Origin: Fermentibacter sp964564435
GTDB lineage: Bacteria > Fermentibacterota > Fermentibacteria > Fermentibacterales > Fermentibacteraceae
DNA length: 5,011 nucleotides
Assembly (NCBI GenBank): GCA_964564435.1
Contig: CAZMAT010000036.1
Location: 1-5,011, forward strand
Reading direction: 5' to 3'
The position numbers and the translations under genes are program-made. Below, in pieces: positions 1 to 5,011 of this stretch. Within the stretch, counting starts at the first letter, position 1. Each line of letters starts with the position of its first letter. The notes beneath the pieces were generated by a model, which saw only the letters and a program-made list of their open reading frames with translations, ran no database searches and had not been told where the DNA came from.

Positions 1-1098
1 CATCGTTCCTTCTATCATCTCGGCGATCCTCCCTGCCGTGGAGTCCCAGCCGAACAGGGCGGCGCGGGAGGATGCCCTGGCCGAAAGCTCGGCCCTCATG
101 CCGGGGTTCCCGCAGATCTCGGCGATGGCTCCCGCCATTGCGTCCACATCGGTCGGATCGACCAGGAGCGCGCCGTCCCCGGCCACCTCCTCCAGAGCAG
201 TCCCGCGGCTCGCGATCACCGGGCAGCCGGCGGCCATCGCCTCGAGCACGGGCAGGCCGAACCCCTCACGGACGGAGGGCGAGACGAAGGCCGTGCACGA
301 CCGGTAGAGCCGGGTCAGCTCCTCGTCAGGCACCGCGCTCAGGACCCTTATCCTCCCCCGGGCGCCCGAGCGCCGCAGGACCCGCTCGAAGGCCGGGAAC
401 TCCCGGTCGCGCCTCACGACCATGACGAGGTCGGGTGCGCCGGACGCCTTCTCGTACGCAGCCAGGAGCCTCGGCAGGTTCTTGTAGAGCCTCGCATTGC
501 CGACGTACAGGAGGAACCCGCCCTCCCTCGGGCCGCCCGGCGCGGCGGGGTCGAACAGGTCCTGGCCCTCGTACACCACGGTGGTCTTCTTCTCCGCCTC
601 GGGATACAGCCTGCACAGGTCGTCCATCACGCTTCGCGTGGGGACCGCGACGGCGGCCGATCCGGACAGGGAGGCCCGGAACAGGCTCCTGCAGCGCAGC
701 CTCTTGAGGGCGTCCCGGATCGGGCCGGCGCCGAAGTACCCCTTCATCTCCAGGACCATCGTGTCGTGGACCACGAAGGATGTGGGGCAGAGCGGCCCGT
801 TCCGCCCGTCCCAGAGAGGGCCCGTGAAGGAGAAGACGAGGCAGGCATCGGGTGCGATCCCACGGACGAGCGGTGACAGGGAGCGCTTCTCCCCGGGCCG
901 GAATCTGGCGACCCGGGACTCGATCACGCGCAGGCCGTCACTGTTCTCGAGATGCCGGGCCGAACCCGGGGAGACCAGCAGGGTGAGATCCCAGTCCGGC
1001 CTCAGGGACGGGAGCCTGCCCGATACGGAGACGACGAAGCGCCCGATCCCGTCGATCTCGGGTTGCAGAGCCCTTCCGTCGAGAAGGATCCTCTTCAC
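1..1098 (-). CDS. Family 4 glycosyltransferase, 3' end cut by window edge
   Basis: 366 residues are visible with no stop before position 1, and GT4 enzymes are usually about 360-400 residues, so little is probably missing. The GT-B architecture is clear. The N-terminal half opens with an LLDGR...DGIGRF segment (residues 5-21), typical of mannosyl- or rhamnosyltransferase-like GT4 enzymes that start with D-R...TGIGRY. It also carries a VVHD motif (109-112). The C-terminal donor-binding half starts at YVGNARLYKNLPRLL (198-212) and holds the E-x7-E signature E278-GFGLPVL-E286. Family knowledge: retaining transfer of a hexose from a nucleotide sugar, in the cytosol or at the inner membrane face. 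The GTG start at 1096-1098 overlaps the TGA of the epimerase upstream. A GAGGGG at 1108-1113 lies 9 nt ahead as ribosome binding site, and the next codon is AAG, as in the other genes here. No signal peptide or membrane segment is seen. Donor and acceptor are unknown. Confidence in the family is high; confidence in exact specificity is nil. Confidence 0.93.
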   Translation of the reverse strand, partial: MKRILLDGRALQPEIDGIGRFVVSVSGRLPSLRPDWDLTLLVSPGSARHLENSDGLRVIESRVARFRPGEKRSLSPLVRGIAPDACLVFSFTGPLWDGRNGPLCPTSFVVHDTMVLEMKGYFGAGPIRDALKRLRCRSLFRASLSGSAAVAVPTRSVMDDLCRLYPEAEKKTTVVYEGQDLFDPAAPGGPREGGFLLYVGNARLYKNLPRLLAAYEKASGAPDLVMVVRRDREFPAFERVLRRSGARGRIRVLSAVPDEELTRLYRSCTAFVSPSVREGFGLPVLEAMAAGCPVIASRGTALEEVAGDGALLVDPTDVDAMAGAIAEICGNPGMRAELSARASSRAALFGWDSTAGRIAEMIEGTM

Positions 1099-2207
1099 CT
1101 GGCCAGACCCCTCGACCTCAGTTCGAGAGCGGCGCTCTCGGACATGTCCACGGAGTGCTGCGTGGAGAGCCATGAAGCGAGGCCGGCCATGCCCTCCTCG
1201 AGGGGGACGGAGGCCGAGAAGCCCAGTTCGCGCGAGGCCCTGGAAACGTCGGCATAGCAGTGCCTTATGTCCCCCGCCCTGAACTCCCCGGTCACTTCCG
1301 GTTCCAGCCCGGTGCCCAGGGCCCTGTCGAGGATGCGTGCGATCTCGATCACCGGCGTGGGTCGGCCGGTGCCCACGTTGACGGCTCCGCCCGGAGCCTT
1401 CCGGAGCGCCAGCAGGCAGGCCCTGGCAACGTCGCTGACGTGCGTGAAGTCCCTGCTCTGGAGGCCGTCCTCGAAGACGATGGGCCTGTTCCCGTTCAGC
1501 AGCCTGGAGGCGAAGATCGCGGCGACCCCGGTGTAGGGATTGGAGAGGGCCTGCCTGTCGCCGTAGACGTTGAAGAACCTGAGTGCTGTGGCTGGTATCC
1601 CGTAGGCCGCCCCCACCGACAGGAAGAGCTCCTCGTGATCCCTCTTGTTCACCGCGTACACGGAGGTCGGGGCCAGCGTCTTGGTCTCGGGCGTGGGAAC
1701 GGCCTCGCAGGCTCTCCCGCATGCGGGGCAGAGGGGTTCCCACCGTCCGGCCGCCATGTCGCCGCGCGACCTCAGCCCGGGCTCCGCGTCGCCGCAGGCG
1801 GGGCACCTGTACAGCCCCTCGCCGTAGATGGACATCGAGCTGGCCACCACCATCCCCTCGATGCCGCGGCTCTTCGAGACCGCCTCGAGGACCACGGCCG
1901 CCCCGAGCGAATTGACGGACGTGTACCTCGCGATCTCGTACATCGACTGGCCGACTCCCACGGCGGCCGCGAAATGGACCAGGTGGGAGCAGCCTTCGAG
2001 GGCTGAGGAAACTGCGCCTGCATCGCGCACGTCGCCCCTCGCCAGTTCGACCTCGTCCGCCAGGTATGACGGCCTCCGCGCATCCCGGCCGTGCACCTGG
2101 GGGTCCAGGCAGTCCAGCGCCCTCACGCCGTATCCGCTTTCGAGAAGCAGATCGGCGAGATGCGAGCCGATGAAGCCGGCTCCGCCGGTGATCAGGACCT
2201 TCTTCAA
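1095..2207 (-). CDS. NAD-dependent sugar-nucleotide epimerase/dehydratase (extended SDR) with Cys4 insertion
   Basis: 370 residues, a little longer than the usual 310-340 of extended SDR epimerases. The N-terminal Rossmann motif GGAGFIGS (8-15) and Asp32 indicate NAD(H) binding. VVASSMSIYGEG (120-131) supplies the catalytic Ser/Thr region, and YAVNK (184-188) is the YxxxK active site. LRFFNVYG and RDFTHVSDVA follow as in GalE-like enzymes. Between the Ser motif and YxxxK sits a segment with two CPACG units (C135/C138 and C160/C163), able to form a zinc-ribbon-like knuckle. From memory, this insertion occurs in epimerases annotated as dTDP-L-rhamnose 4-epimerase (WbiB-like), which interconvert dTDP-L-rhamnose and dTDP-6-deoxy-L-talose. 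UDP-glucose/glucuronate 4-epimerase is the main alternative. I chose the TTG start at 2205-2207 because GGAAGG lies 7 nt upstream and the Rossmann strand begins at once. The frame stays open to 2465 but would then overlap the divergent glycosyltransferase gene. The gene is coupled to the downstream GT4 through a GTGA overlap. Confidence 0.93.
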   Translation of the reverse strand: MKKVLITGGAGFIGSHLADLLLESGYGVRALDCLDPQVHGRDARRPSYLADEVELARGDVRDAGAVSSALEGCSHLVHFAAAVGVGQSMYEIARYTSVNSLGAAVVLEAVSKSRGIEGMVVASSMSIYGEGLYRCPACGDAEPGLRSRGDMAAGRWEPLCPACGRACEAVPTPETKTLAPTSVYAVNKRDHEELFLSVGAAYGIPATALRFFNVYGDRQALSNPYTGVAAIFASRLLNGNRPIVFEDGLQSRDFTHVSDVARACLLALRKAPGGAVNVGTGRPTPVIEIARILDRALGTGLEPEVTGEFRAGDIRHCYADVSRASRELGFSASVPLEEGMAGLASWLSTQHSVDMSESAALELRSRGLAR

Positions 2208-2214
2208 ATCGGTG

Positions 2215-2220
2215 CCTTCC
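2215..2220 (-). promoter_or_regulatory. Ribosome binding site deciding the TTG start of the epimerase
   Basis: On the minus strand GGAAGG stands 7 nt before the TTG at 2205-2207. It fixes the start at a non-ATG codon directly before the first beta strand of the Rossmann fold. Upstream in-frame starts lack support: they would prepend about 86 residues of Arg/Ser/Pro-rich sequence lying antisense to the divergent gene. Confidence 0.7.
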
Positions 2221-2281
2221 TGATGTGAAATGCCCGAGGAAGATAAGCGCTCGCACGGCGGGGGGCATAGCCCGAAACTGC

Positions 2282-2309
2282 TGGACAGGCGCGGGGAGCG
2301 TGAGATATT
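2282..2309 (+). promoter_or_regulatory. Candidate sigma70-type promoter for the rightward glycosyltransferase gene
   Basis: TGGACA at 2282-2287 matches the -35 consensus TTGACA at five of six positions. GATATT at 2304-2309 matches TATAAT at four of six, with a 16-bp spacer. The implied transcript start, around 2315-2317, leaves a leader of about 14 nt containing the GGAAAGGCGG ribosome-binding stretch before the TTG at 2330. The site lies in the 122-bp gap between divergent genes, the expected place for a promoter. No equally good candidate is visible facing left for the epimerase. The lineage's sigma-factor consensus is unknown, so this rests on pattern match only. Confidence 0.45.
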
Positions 2310-2314
2310 AGCCG

Positions 2315-2324
2315 GGAAAGGCGG
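2315..2324 (+). promoter_or_regulatory. Ribosome binding site deciding the TTG start of the GT2 gene
   Basis: GGAAAGGCGG ends 5 nt before the TTG at 2330-2332. The purine-rich stretch, and the fact that the GT2 fold begins immediately after it (KIAVLLVNY), support a TTG start. No in-frame ATG lies near the N-terminus. Confidence 0.55.
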
Positions 2325-2329
2325 AATCC

Positions 2330-3241
2330 TTGAAGATCGCGGTCTTGCTTGTGAACTACGGGCAGTGGGATCTGGCCAGGCGCTGCCTGGACTCGCTGTC
2401 GGCCTCCGAAGGCGTCGAACTCCTTCCTCTGATGGTCGACAACGCCAGCCCGTCCCCTCCCCCATCCTGGGTGCGCGAAGCGCCCGGGCTCAGGTTCGCG
2501 GCCCTGGACGAGAACAGCGGGTTCGCCGAGGGCAACAACCGGGCCTTCGCCATGCTTGGGGAAGGAGAAGCCGACTACGTCTTCCTGCTGAACACCGACG
2601 CGGTGGTGTCGCCAACGGCCATACGGATCCTCGCCGACTTCCTCGAGGCTCATCCCGAGGCATCCGTGGCGTCAGCCCCCGTCTTCTACATGGCCGATCC
2701 CTCGCGGGTCTGGAGCGCGGGAGGCCGGTTCATGCCGGCGCGCATGCTGCTGGATCAGAGGTACGACACCCCCAGGGCCTGCCTGCCCGAAGGCCCGGTC
2801 GAGACCGACTTCGCGACCGGGTGCGCGATGATGGTGAGGGCCGGCGTGTTCGGGGCGATGGGCGGGTTCAGGTCCGACTACTTCATGTACTGGGAGGACG
2901 TGGAGTTCTGCCTGAGGCTGAAGCGGGCCGGGGGAAGGGTGTTCCTCGTGCCGTCAGCGGAGGTCCTGCACGAGGTCGCGGCGTGCAGCGGGGGCCCCGG
3001 ATCGCCCGTGGCGATCTACTACCCGTTCAGGAACCGCTTCCTCCTCGCGAGGGACGTGCTGGGCCCGGCGGGGAGGCTCGTCTTCCACCTGTACGCCTCG
3101 GCCGTGGTAGCGGTCAAGTCCGTCATCTTCCCGCTCTCCGGCCGGTCGGGGCTCGTCCCCGTCCTGTGGGAGGCCTGGCGGGACGGTGTCAGGGGGAAGC
3201 CTGGCCGGTGGCCGGGGCGGCGGAGCGGCTGCGCGGGATGA
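2330..3241 (+). CDS. Family 2 glycosyltransferase, rhamnosyltransferase-like
   Basis: 303 residues, normal for inverting GT2 enzymes of the WbbL/RfbF rhamnosyltransferase-like group. The GT-A fold starts at once with IAVLLVNYGQWD (3-14). VDNAS (36-40) and ENSGFAEGNNRA (61-72) form the nucleotide-binding part. LLNTDA (86-91) carries the metal-binding DxD-equivalent Asp90. TGCAMM (163-168) and GGFRSDYFMYWEDVEFC (178-194) hold the acceptor-side ED pair E189-D190, the presumed catalytic base region. LH213-214 follows, then YYPFRNRFLLAR (230-241), a stretch conserved in this group. A hydrophobic segment at about 250-269 may associate with the membrane. Family role: transfer of a sugar, often L-rhamnose, from dTDP- or UDP-sugar to a lipid-linked glycan on the cytosolic face. 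The start is TTG with a GGAAAGGCGG ribosome-binding stretch. It is transcribed opposite to its neighbours. Its last 17 codons (V287 onward, basic and Gly/Arg-rich) overlap the convergent GT4 gene. Rhamnose specificity is inferred only. Confidence 0.92.
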   Translation: MKIAVLLVNYGQWDLARRCLDSLSASEGVELLPLMVDNASPSPPPSWVREAPGLRFAALDENSGFAEGNNRAFAMLGEGEADYVFLLNTDAVVSPTAIRILADFLEAHPEASVASAPVFYMADPSRVWSAGGRFMPARMLLDQRYDTPRACLPEGPVETDFATGCAMMVRAGVFGAMGGFRSDYFMYWEDVEFCLRLKRAGGRVFLVPSAEVLHEVAACSGGPGSPVAIYYPFRNRFLLARDVLGPAGRLVFHLYASAVVAVKSVIFPLSGRSGLVPVLWEAWRDGVRGKPGRWPGRRSGCAG

Positions 3242-4385
3242 CCGCCGCGATCTGATCCGCGAGGGCTGCGGCGGCGAGGTCCACAGTCCTCCGCGCCTCC
3301 ACGAACGCCCTGCCCGCAGATCCCAGAGAGGCCGCGAGAGCCCGGTTCCCCGCCACCGAGGCCACTGCCGACGCCACTGCCTCGACGCTCCTCTCCACGA
3401 GCATGCCGGTGACCCCGTCCTCGATGTTCTCGACGAAGCCGCCCTCCCGCACGGCCACGACCGGCCTGCCGCAGGCCATGGCCTCGAGGGGCACCAGCCC
3501 GTAGGGTTCTGACTTCTGGCAGCAGATCACCACCGCGGCCGACCTGTAGATCGAGAGAAGCTCCCTGTCGTCTATGCCCCGGAGGATCAGGAGGCGCATG
3601 CCGGAGGAGGCCGCCAGCTTCTCGAGGGTCTCCCGGAAGCCCGGATACTCCCTGTCGGCGACTATGACGAACTCGCGCAGGCCCGCCACGGCAGCCGCCC
3701 TGATCGCGAGGTCGTGGCCCTTGTAGGGCCAGAGCGCTCCGGCCGAGACCGCGTAACCGCCATCCCCCGCGGCCGGCCCGGGGCTGAAGAAGCAGGAGTC
3801 CACGCCGGGTCTGACCACGCCGGCGGACACCCCGTAGATGCCTGCGAGCCTGCCGGCCATGTATGAGGAAAGGGTCGTGACCGAGTCGGCACTGCCCACT
3901 GCGGCCGAGTCCATGCGCCCCTCCCTGCGCGTCAGCGGGAGGAGGGCGGTCTCGGCGGCCCTGCTCCCCGATCTGCGGATCAGGTCCCCGTCGTGTATGT
4001 GCCTCGGGAACTCGTAGCAGTAGTAGAGGGAGGGCGTCCGCAGATGCGAGAGCAGCGGCGGCGCCGCCACGTACATCGAGTTGTGCACCAGGACGCGGTC
4101 GGCCCCGGAGTCGTCGATGCAGCCGGCGATGCGCCGGCAGAGCGAATCGAACGCCGAGAGCCTGCGCAGGTAGGGAAGCGGTCCCAGGAGCCGGGCCGTG
4201 CGCGGGATCCTGGCACCCTCCGGGAAGGGCCATGTCCGGATCCCGGCCGTCGCATCGCAGACAGGGGCCGATCCCTCCGGGGCGTGGATCACGACCTCGA
4301 AGCGCTCCCGGAGGTGCGGCAGGACGGACGAGAGCGCCCTCGCGCCGCCTCCGGAGGGCAGGTTGTGGAAGACGTGCAGCTTCAT
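3189..4385 (-). CDS. Family 4 glycosyltransferase (complete)
   Basis: 398 residues, full length for a GT4 enzyme. The N-terminal domain begins HVFHNLPSGGGARALSSV (4-21), whose glycine-rich loop with an aromatic/His run before it is typical of GT4 acceptor domains. YYCYEFPRHIHD (121-132) and VTTLSSYMAGRL (169-180) follow, and VVRPGVD (190-196) marks the domain junction. The C-terminal donor domain contains ALWPYKGHDLAI (217-228), with Lys222 in the usual phosphate-contacting place, and the E-x7-E signature E293-PYGLVPL-E301. Expected activity is retaining transfer of a hexose from a nucleotide sugar to a glycan or lipid-linked acceptor in the cytosol. It shares layout and short motifs with the GT4 at the left of the window (DREYPGF versus DREFPAF; IYRS versus LYRS), so the two are related but clearly diverged. 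The ATG start at 4383-4385 has no Shine-Dalgarno-like sequence, but TATAAT lies 6 nt upstream. The Ala/Arg/Ser-rich C-terminus overlaps the convergent GT2 gene. Substrates are unknown. Confidence 0.93.
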   Translation of the reverse strand: MKLHVFHNLPSGGGARALSSVLPHLRERFEVVIHAPEGSAPVCDATAGIRTWPFPEGARIPRTARLLGPLPYLRRLSAFDSLCRRIAGCIDDSGADRVLVHNSMYVAAPPLLSHLRTPSLYYCYEFPRHIHDGDLIRRSGSRAAETALLPLTRREGRMDSAAVGSADSVTTLSSYMAGRLAGIYGVSAGVVRPGVDSCFFSPGPAAGDGGYAVSAGALWPYKGHDLAIRAAAVAGLREFVIVADREYPGFRETLEKLAASSGMRLLILRGIDDRELLSIYRSAAVVICCQKSEPYGLVPLEAMACGRPVVAVREGGFVENIEDGVTGMLVERSVEAVASAVASVAGNRALAASLGSAGRAFVEARRTVDLAAAALADQIAAVIPRSRSAAPATGQASP

Positions 4386-4391
4386 CGGGCG

Positions 4392-4397
4392 ATTATA
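4392..4397 (-). promoter_or_regulatory. Consensus -10 hexamer TATAAT, possibly giving a leaderless GT4 transcript
   Basis: On the minus strand a perfect TATAAT lies 6 nt before the ATG at 4383-4385. Transcription from it would start at or next to the A of the start codon, giving a leaderless mRNA. This agrees with the absence of a Shine-Dalgarno sequence. The expected -35 position falls in the GC hairpin (GGCCCC) and does not match TTGACA, and there is no extended -10 TG. The call therefore rests on one hexamer in an A+T-poor background plus its position. Confidence 0.4.
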
Positions 4398-4413
4398 GGT
4401 CCGTGCATGCGGG

Positions 4414-4435
4414 AGGGGCCCCTCGCGGGGCCCCT
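4414..4435 (-). terminator. Perfect 9-bp GC hairpin, probable terminator without U-tract
   Basis: AGGGGCCCC (4414-4422) and GGGGCCCCT (4427-4435) are exact reverse complements separated by a TCGC tetraloop. The hairpin begins 30 nt after the stop codon of the gene on its right and lies before the next gene's start, the usual place for a transcription terminator. In neither direction is it followed by a T-run, so it is not a textbook intrinsic terminator. It could be a GC-only pausing terminator, an mRNA 3'-end stabiliser, or a barrier insulating the downstream GT4 promoter. Confidence 0.55.
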
Positions 4436-4465
4436 GCCTTGGATTCCGTCCCCCTGGCGCCGGCG

Positions 4466-5011
4466 CTAGTCGTCCTCCCAGCTGTTCCCTTCGATCAGGT
4501 CGGGCCTGCCTATGTCGAGCAGGAACTGGCGGCGGGTCTCCTCCCAGTAGCGGGTGAGCCTGCGGGAGGGATGGTCGCGGTCCCAGTCCGTGGGCCTGTA
4601 GCTCCCGGGCTCGGGCAGTACGAGGGAGCCGATGTAGGATGCGTCCTCGTAGACCCTGCCTATCTGGTCCCTTATCTCCCTGATGTCGTCCTCGGTGACC
4701 ACTCCGTTGGAGGTCGCCTTGTAGAACTGCACGGTGACCCTTATGGGATAGTCGGTGTCCCTCTGGATCCTCAGGCCGTCGATCTCGGTGAAGGGCCCCT
4801 CGAGATCGCCGTGGCCCACGACAGCGGCCTCGACATCGGAGGAGCGGCCCATCGAGGCGCCGGCGCAGGGCATGGCGCTCTCGTAGCAGGCATCCCCGTC
4901 GAACCAGGTCTGGGCGGGCCTGTTCTGCTTGAGCGGGATCTGGATCAGGAGCACCATGTTGAGCCCCTCCTCGCCGGAGGCGCTTACCGAGATGTCGTCA
5001 TAGCCGTCGGG
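4466..5011 (-). CDS. Unrecognised acidic soluble protein, probably cut by the window edge
   Basis: I do not recognise this protein. The frame is open to the window edge, giving 181 visible residues and ending in a TAG stop. Codons upstream of the first ATG (4957) have G or C at about 15 of 17 third positions and look coding, while the other two forward frames on this strand contain stops. I therefore read the gene as continuing past 5011. A start at ATG 4955-4957 remains possible because AGGAGG lies 8 nt before it; that would give 163 residues. Visible parts, counted from that Met: a beta-strand-like MVLLIQIPLK (1-10); two cysteines (24 and 31) in a small-residue loop; GPFTEIDGL (54-62); a strand PIRVTVQFYKATSNG (71-85); a charged helix EDDIREIRDQIGRVYED (89-105); a Pro-rich turn; and a C-terminal helix RRLTRYWEETRRQFLLDIG (132-150) with an acidic end. 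There is no membrane segment, signal peptide or catalytic motif that I can name. A hairpin separates it from the GT4 gene, so a link to glycan synthesis is not shown. Confidence 0.7.
   Translation of the reverse strand, partial: PDGYDDISVSASGEEGLNMVLLIQIPLKQNRPAQTWFDGDACYESAMPCAGASMGRSSDVEAAVVGHGDLEGPFTEIDGLRIQRDTDYPIRVTVQFYKATSNGVVTEDDIREIRDQIGRVYEDASYIGSLVLPEPGSYRPTDWDRDHPSRRLTRYWEETRRQFLLDIGRPDLIEGNSWEDD
4966..4971 (-). promoter_or_regulatory. AGGAGG, possible ribosome binding site for an internal or true ATG at 4957
   Basis: A consensus AGGAGG on the minus strand sits 8 nt before ATG 4955-4957 of the unrecognised gene. It may mark the true start. It is also explained as coding sequence for Glu-Glu-Gly in a frame that stays open and coding-like upstream. 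The two readings cannot be separated inside this window. Confidence 0.3.

Noticed and set aside
497..1282. A 261-codon open frame on the plus strand
   Set aside because: It lies antisense to the left GT4 and the end of the epimerase. Its product is Arg/Pro/Ser-rich without motifs, as expected for a shadow frame in G+C-rich DNA.
1260..2006. A 248-codon open frame on the plus strand
   Set aside because: It is antisense to the epimerase, whose Rossmann, YxxxK and Cys motifs are unambiguous. The plus-strand product shows no domain.
2240..2245. TATCTT on the minus strand as a -10 for the epimerase
   Set aside because: Only four of six bases match and there is no acceptable -35 at 16-18 bp, so no leftward promoter is called.
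2208..2465. An N-terminal extension of the epimerase of 86 residues
   Set aside because: The extension is low-complexity, crosses the divergent promoter region and overlaps the GT2 start. The TTG at 2207 has a good ribosome binding site and leads straight into the Rossmann fold.
2230..3255. A 341-codon open frame on the plus strand, longer than the GT2 gene
   Set aside because: It is a different reading frame over the GT2 gene. The product is Gly/Arg-rich and lacks motifs, whereas the 2330-3241 frame has a full set of GT2 signatures.
3019..4233. A 404-codon open frame on the minus strand, slightly longer than the GT4 gene
   Set aside because: It is an out-of-frame shadow of the GT4 at 3189-4385. 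It is Gly/Arg-rich without conserved motifs and would also run deep into the GT2 gene.
4457..4466. The 10-bp palindrome GCGCCGGCGC at the stop of the right-hand gene
   Set aside because: Short GC palindromes are common at this base composition. It has no spacer to form a loop and overlaps the last codons, so I do not call it a site.

Overview
The window is a stretch of bacterial chromosome, roughly two-thirds G+C by eye, with tightly packed genes on both strands. It encodes sugar-nucleotide and glycosyl-transfer enzymes of the kind found in loci for cell-surface polysaccharide (O-antigen, capsule or exopolysaccharide). There is no rRNA, tRNA, CRISPR array, insertion sequence or phage gene. 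Most Arg codons outside the CGN set are AGG (about 16 of 40 Arg codons in the leftmost gene by hand count). Start codons are GTG, TTG, TTG and ATG. Heavy AGG use in a G+C-rich genome is unlike enteric, pseudomonad or streptomycete genomes and would suit an uncultivated or deep-branching lineage. I cannot name the phylum from this alone.

Layout, left to right. (1) Positions 1-1098, minus: a GT-B fold family 4 glycosyltransferase whose 3' end runs off the window. (2) 1095-2207, minus: an extended short-chain dehydrogenase/reductase (NAD-dependent sugar-nucleotide epimerase/dehydratase) with a four-cysteine insertion. Its TGA stop overlaps the GTG start of (1), so the two form a translationally coupled pair. 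(3) 2208-2329: a 122-bp divergent intergenic region with a plausible sigma70-type promoter facing right. (4) 2330-3241, plus: a GT-A fold family 2 glycosyltransferase of the rhamnosyltransferase-like type. (5) 3189-4385, minus: a second, complete family 4 glycosyltransferase, convergent with (4) and overlapping it by 53 bp. (6) 4386-4465: an 80-bp gap holding a TATAAT hexamer just before the ATG of (5) and a perfect 9-bp GC hairpin. (7) 4466-5011, minus: the 3' part of an acidic soluble protein that I do not recognise.

The likely division of labour is that the epimerase makes or interconverts an activated sugar, possibly a 6-deoxyhexose such as the dTDP-L-rhamnose/6-deoxy-L-talose pair. The three cytosolic or membrane-associated glycosyltransferases would then add sugars in sequence to a growing glycan on a lipid carrier. 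Specific donors, acceptors and linkages cannot be read from the sequence. I see no convincing new system here. The points that merit a second look are the cysteine insertion in the epimerase, the apparently leaderless second GT4 gene, the overlapping convergent 3' ends, and the unidentified protein at the right edge.
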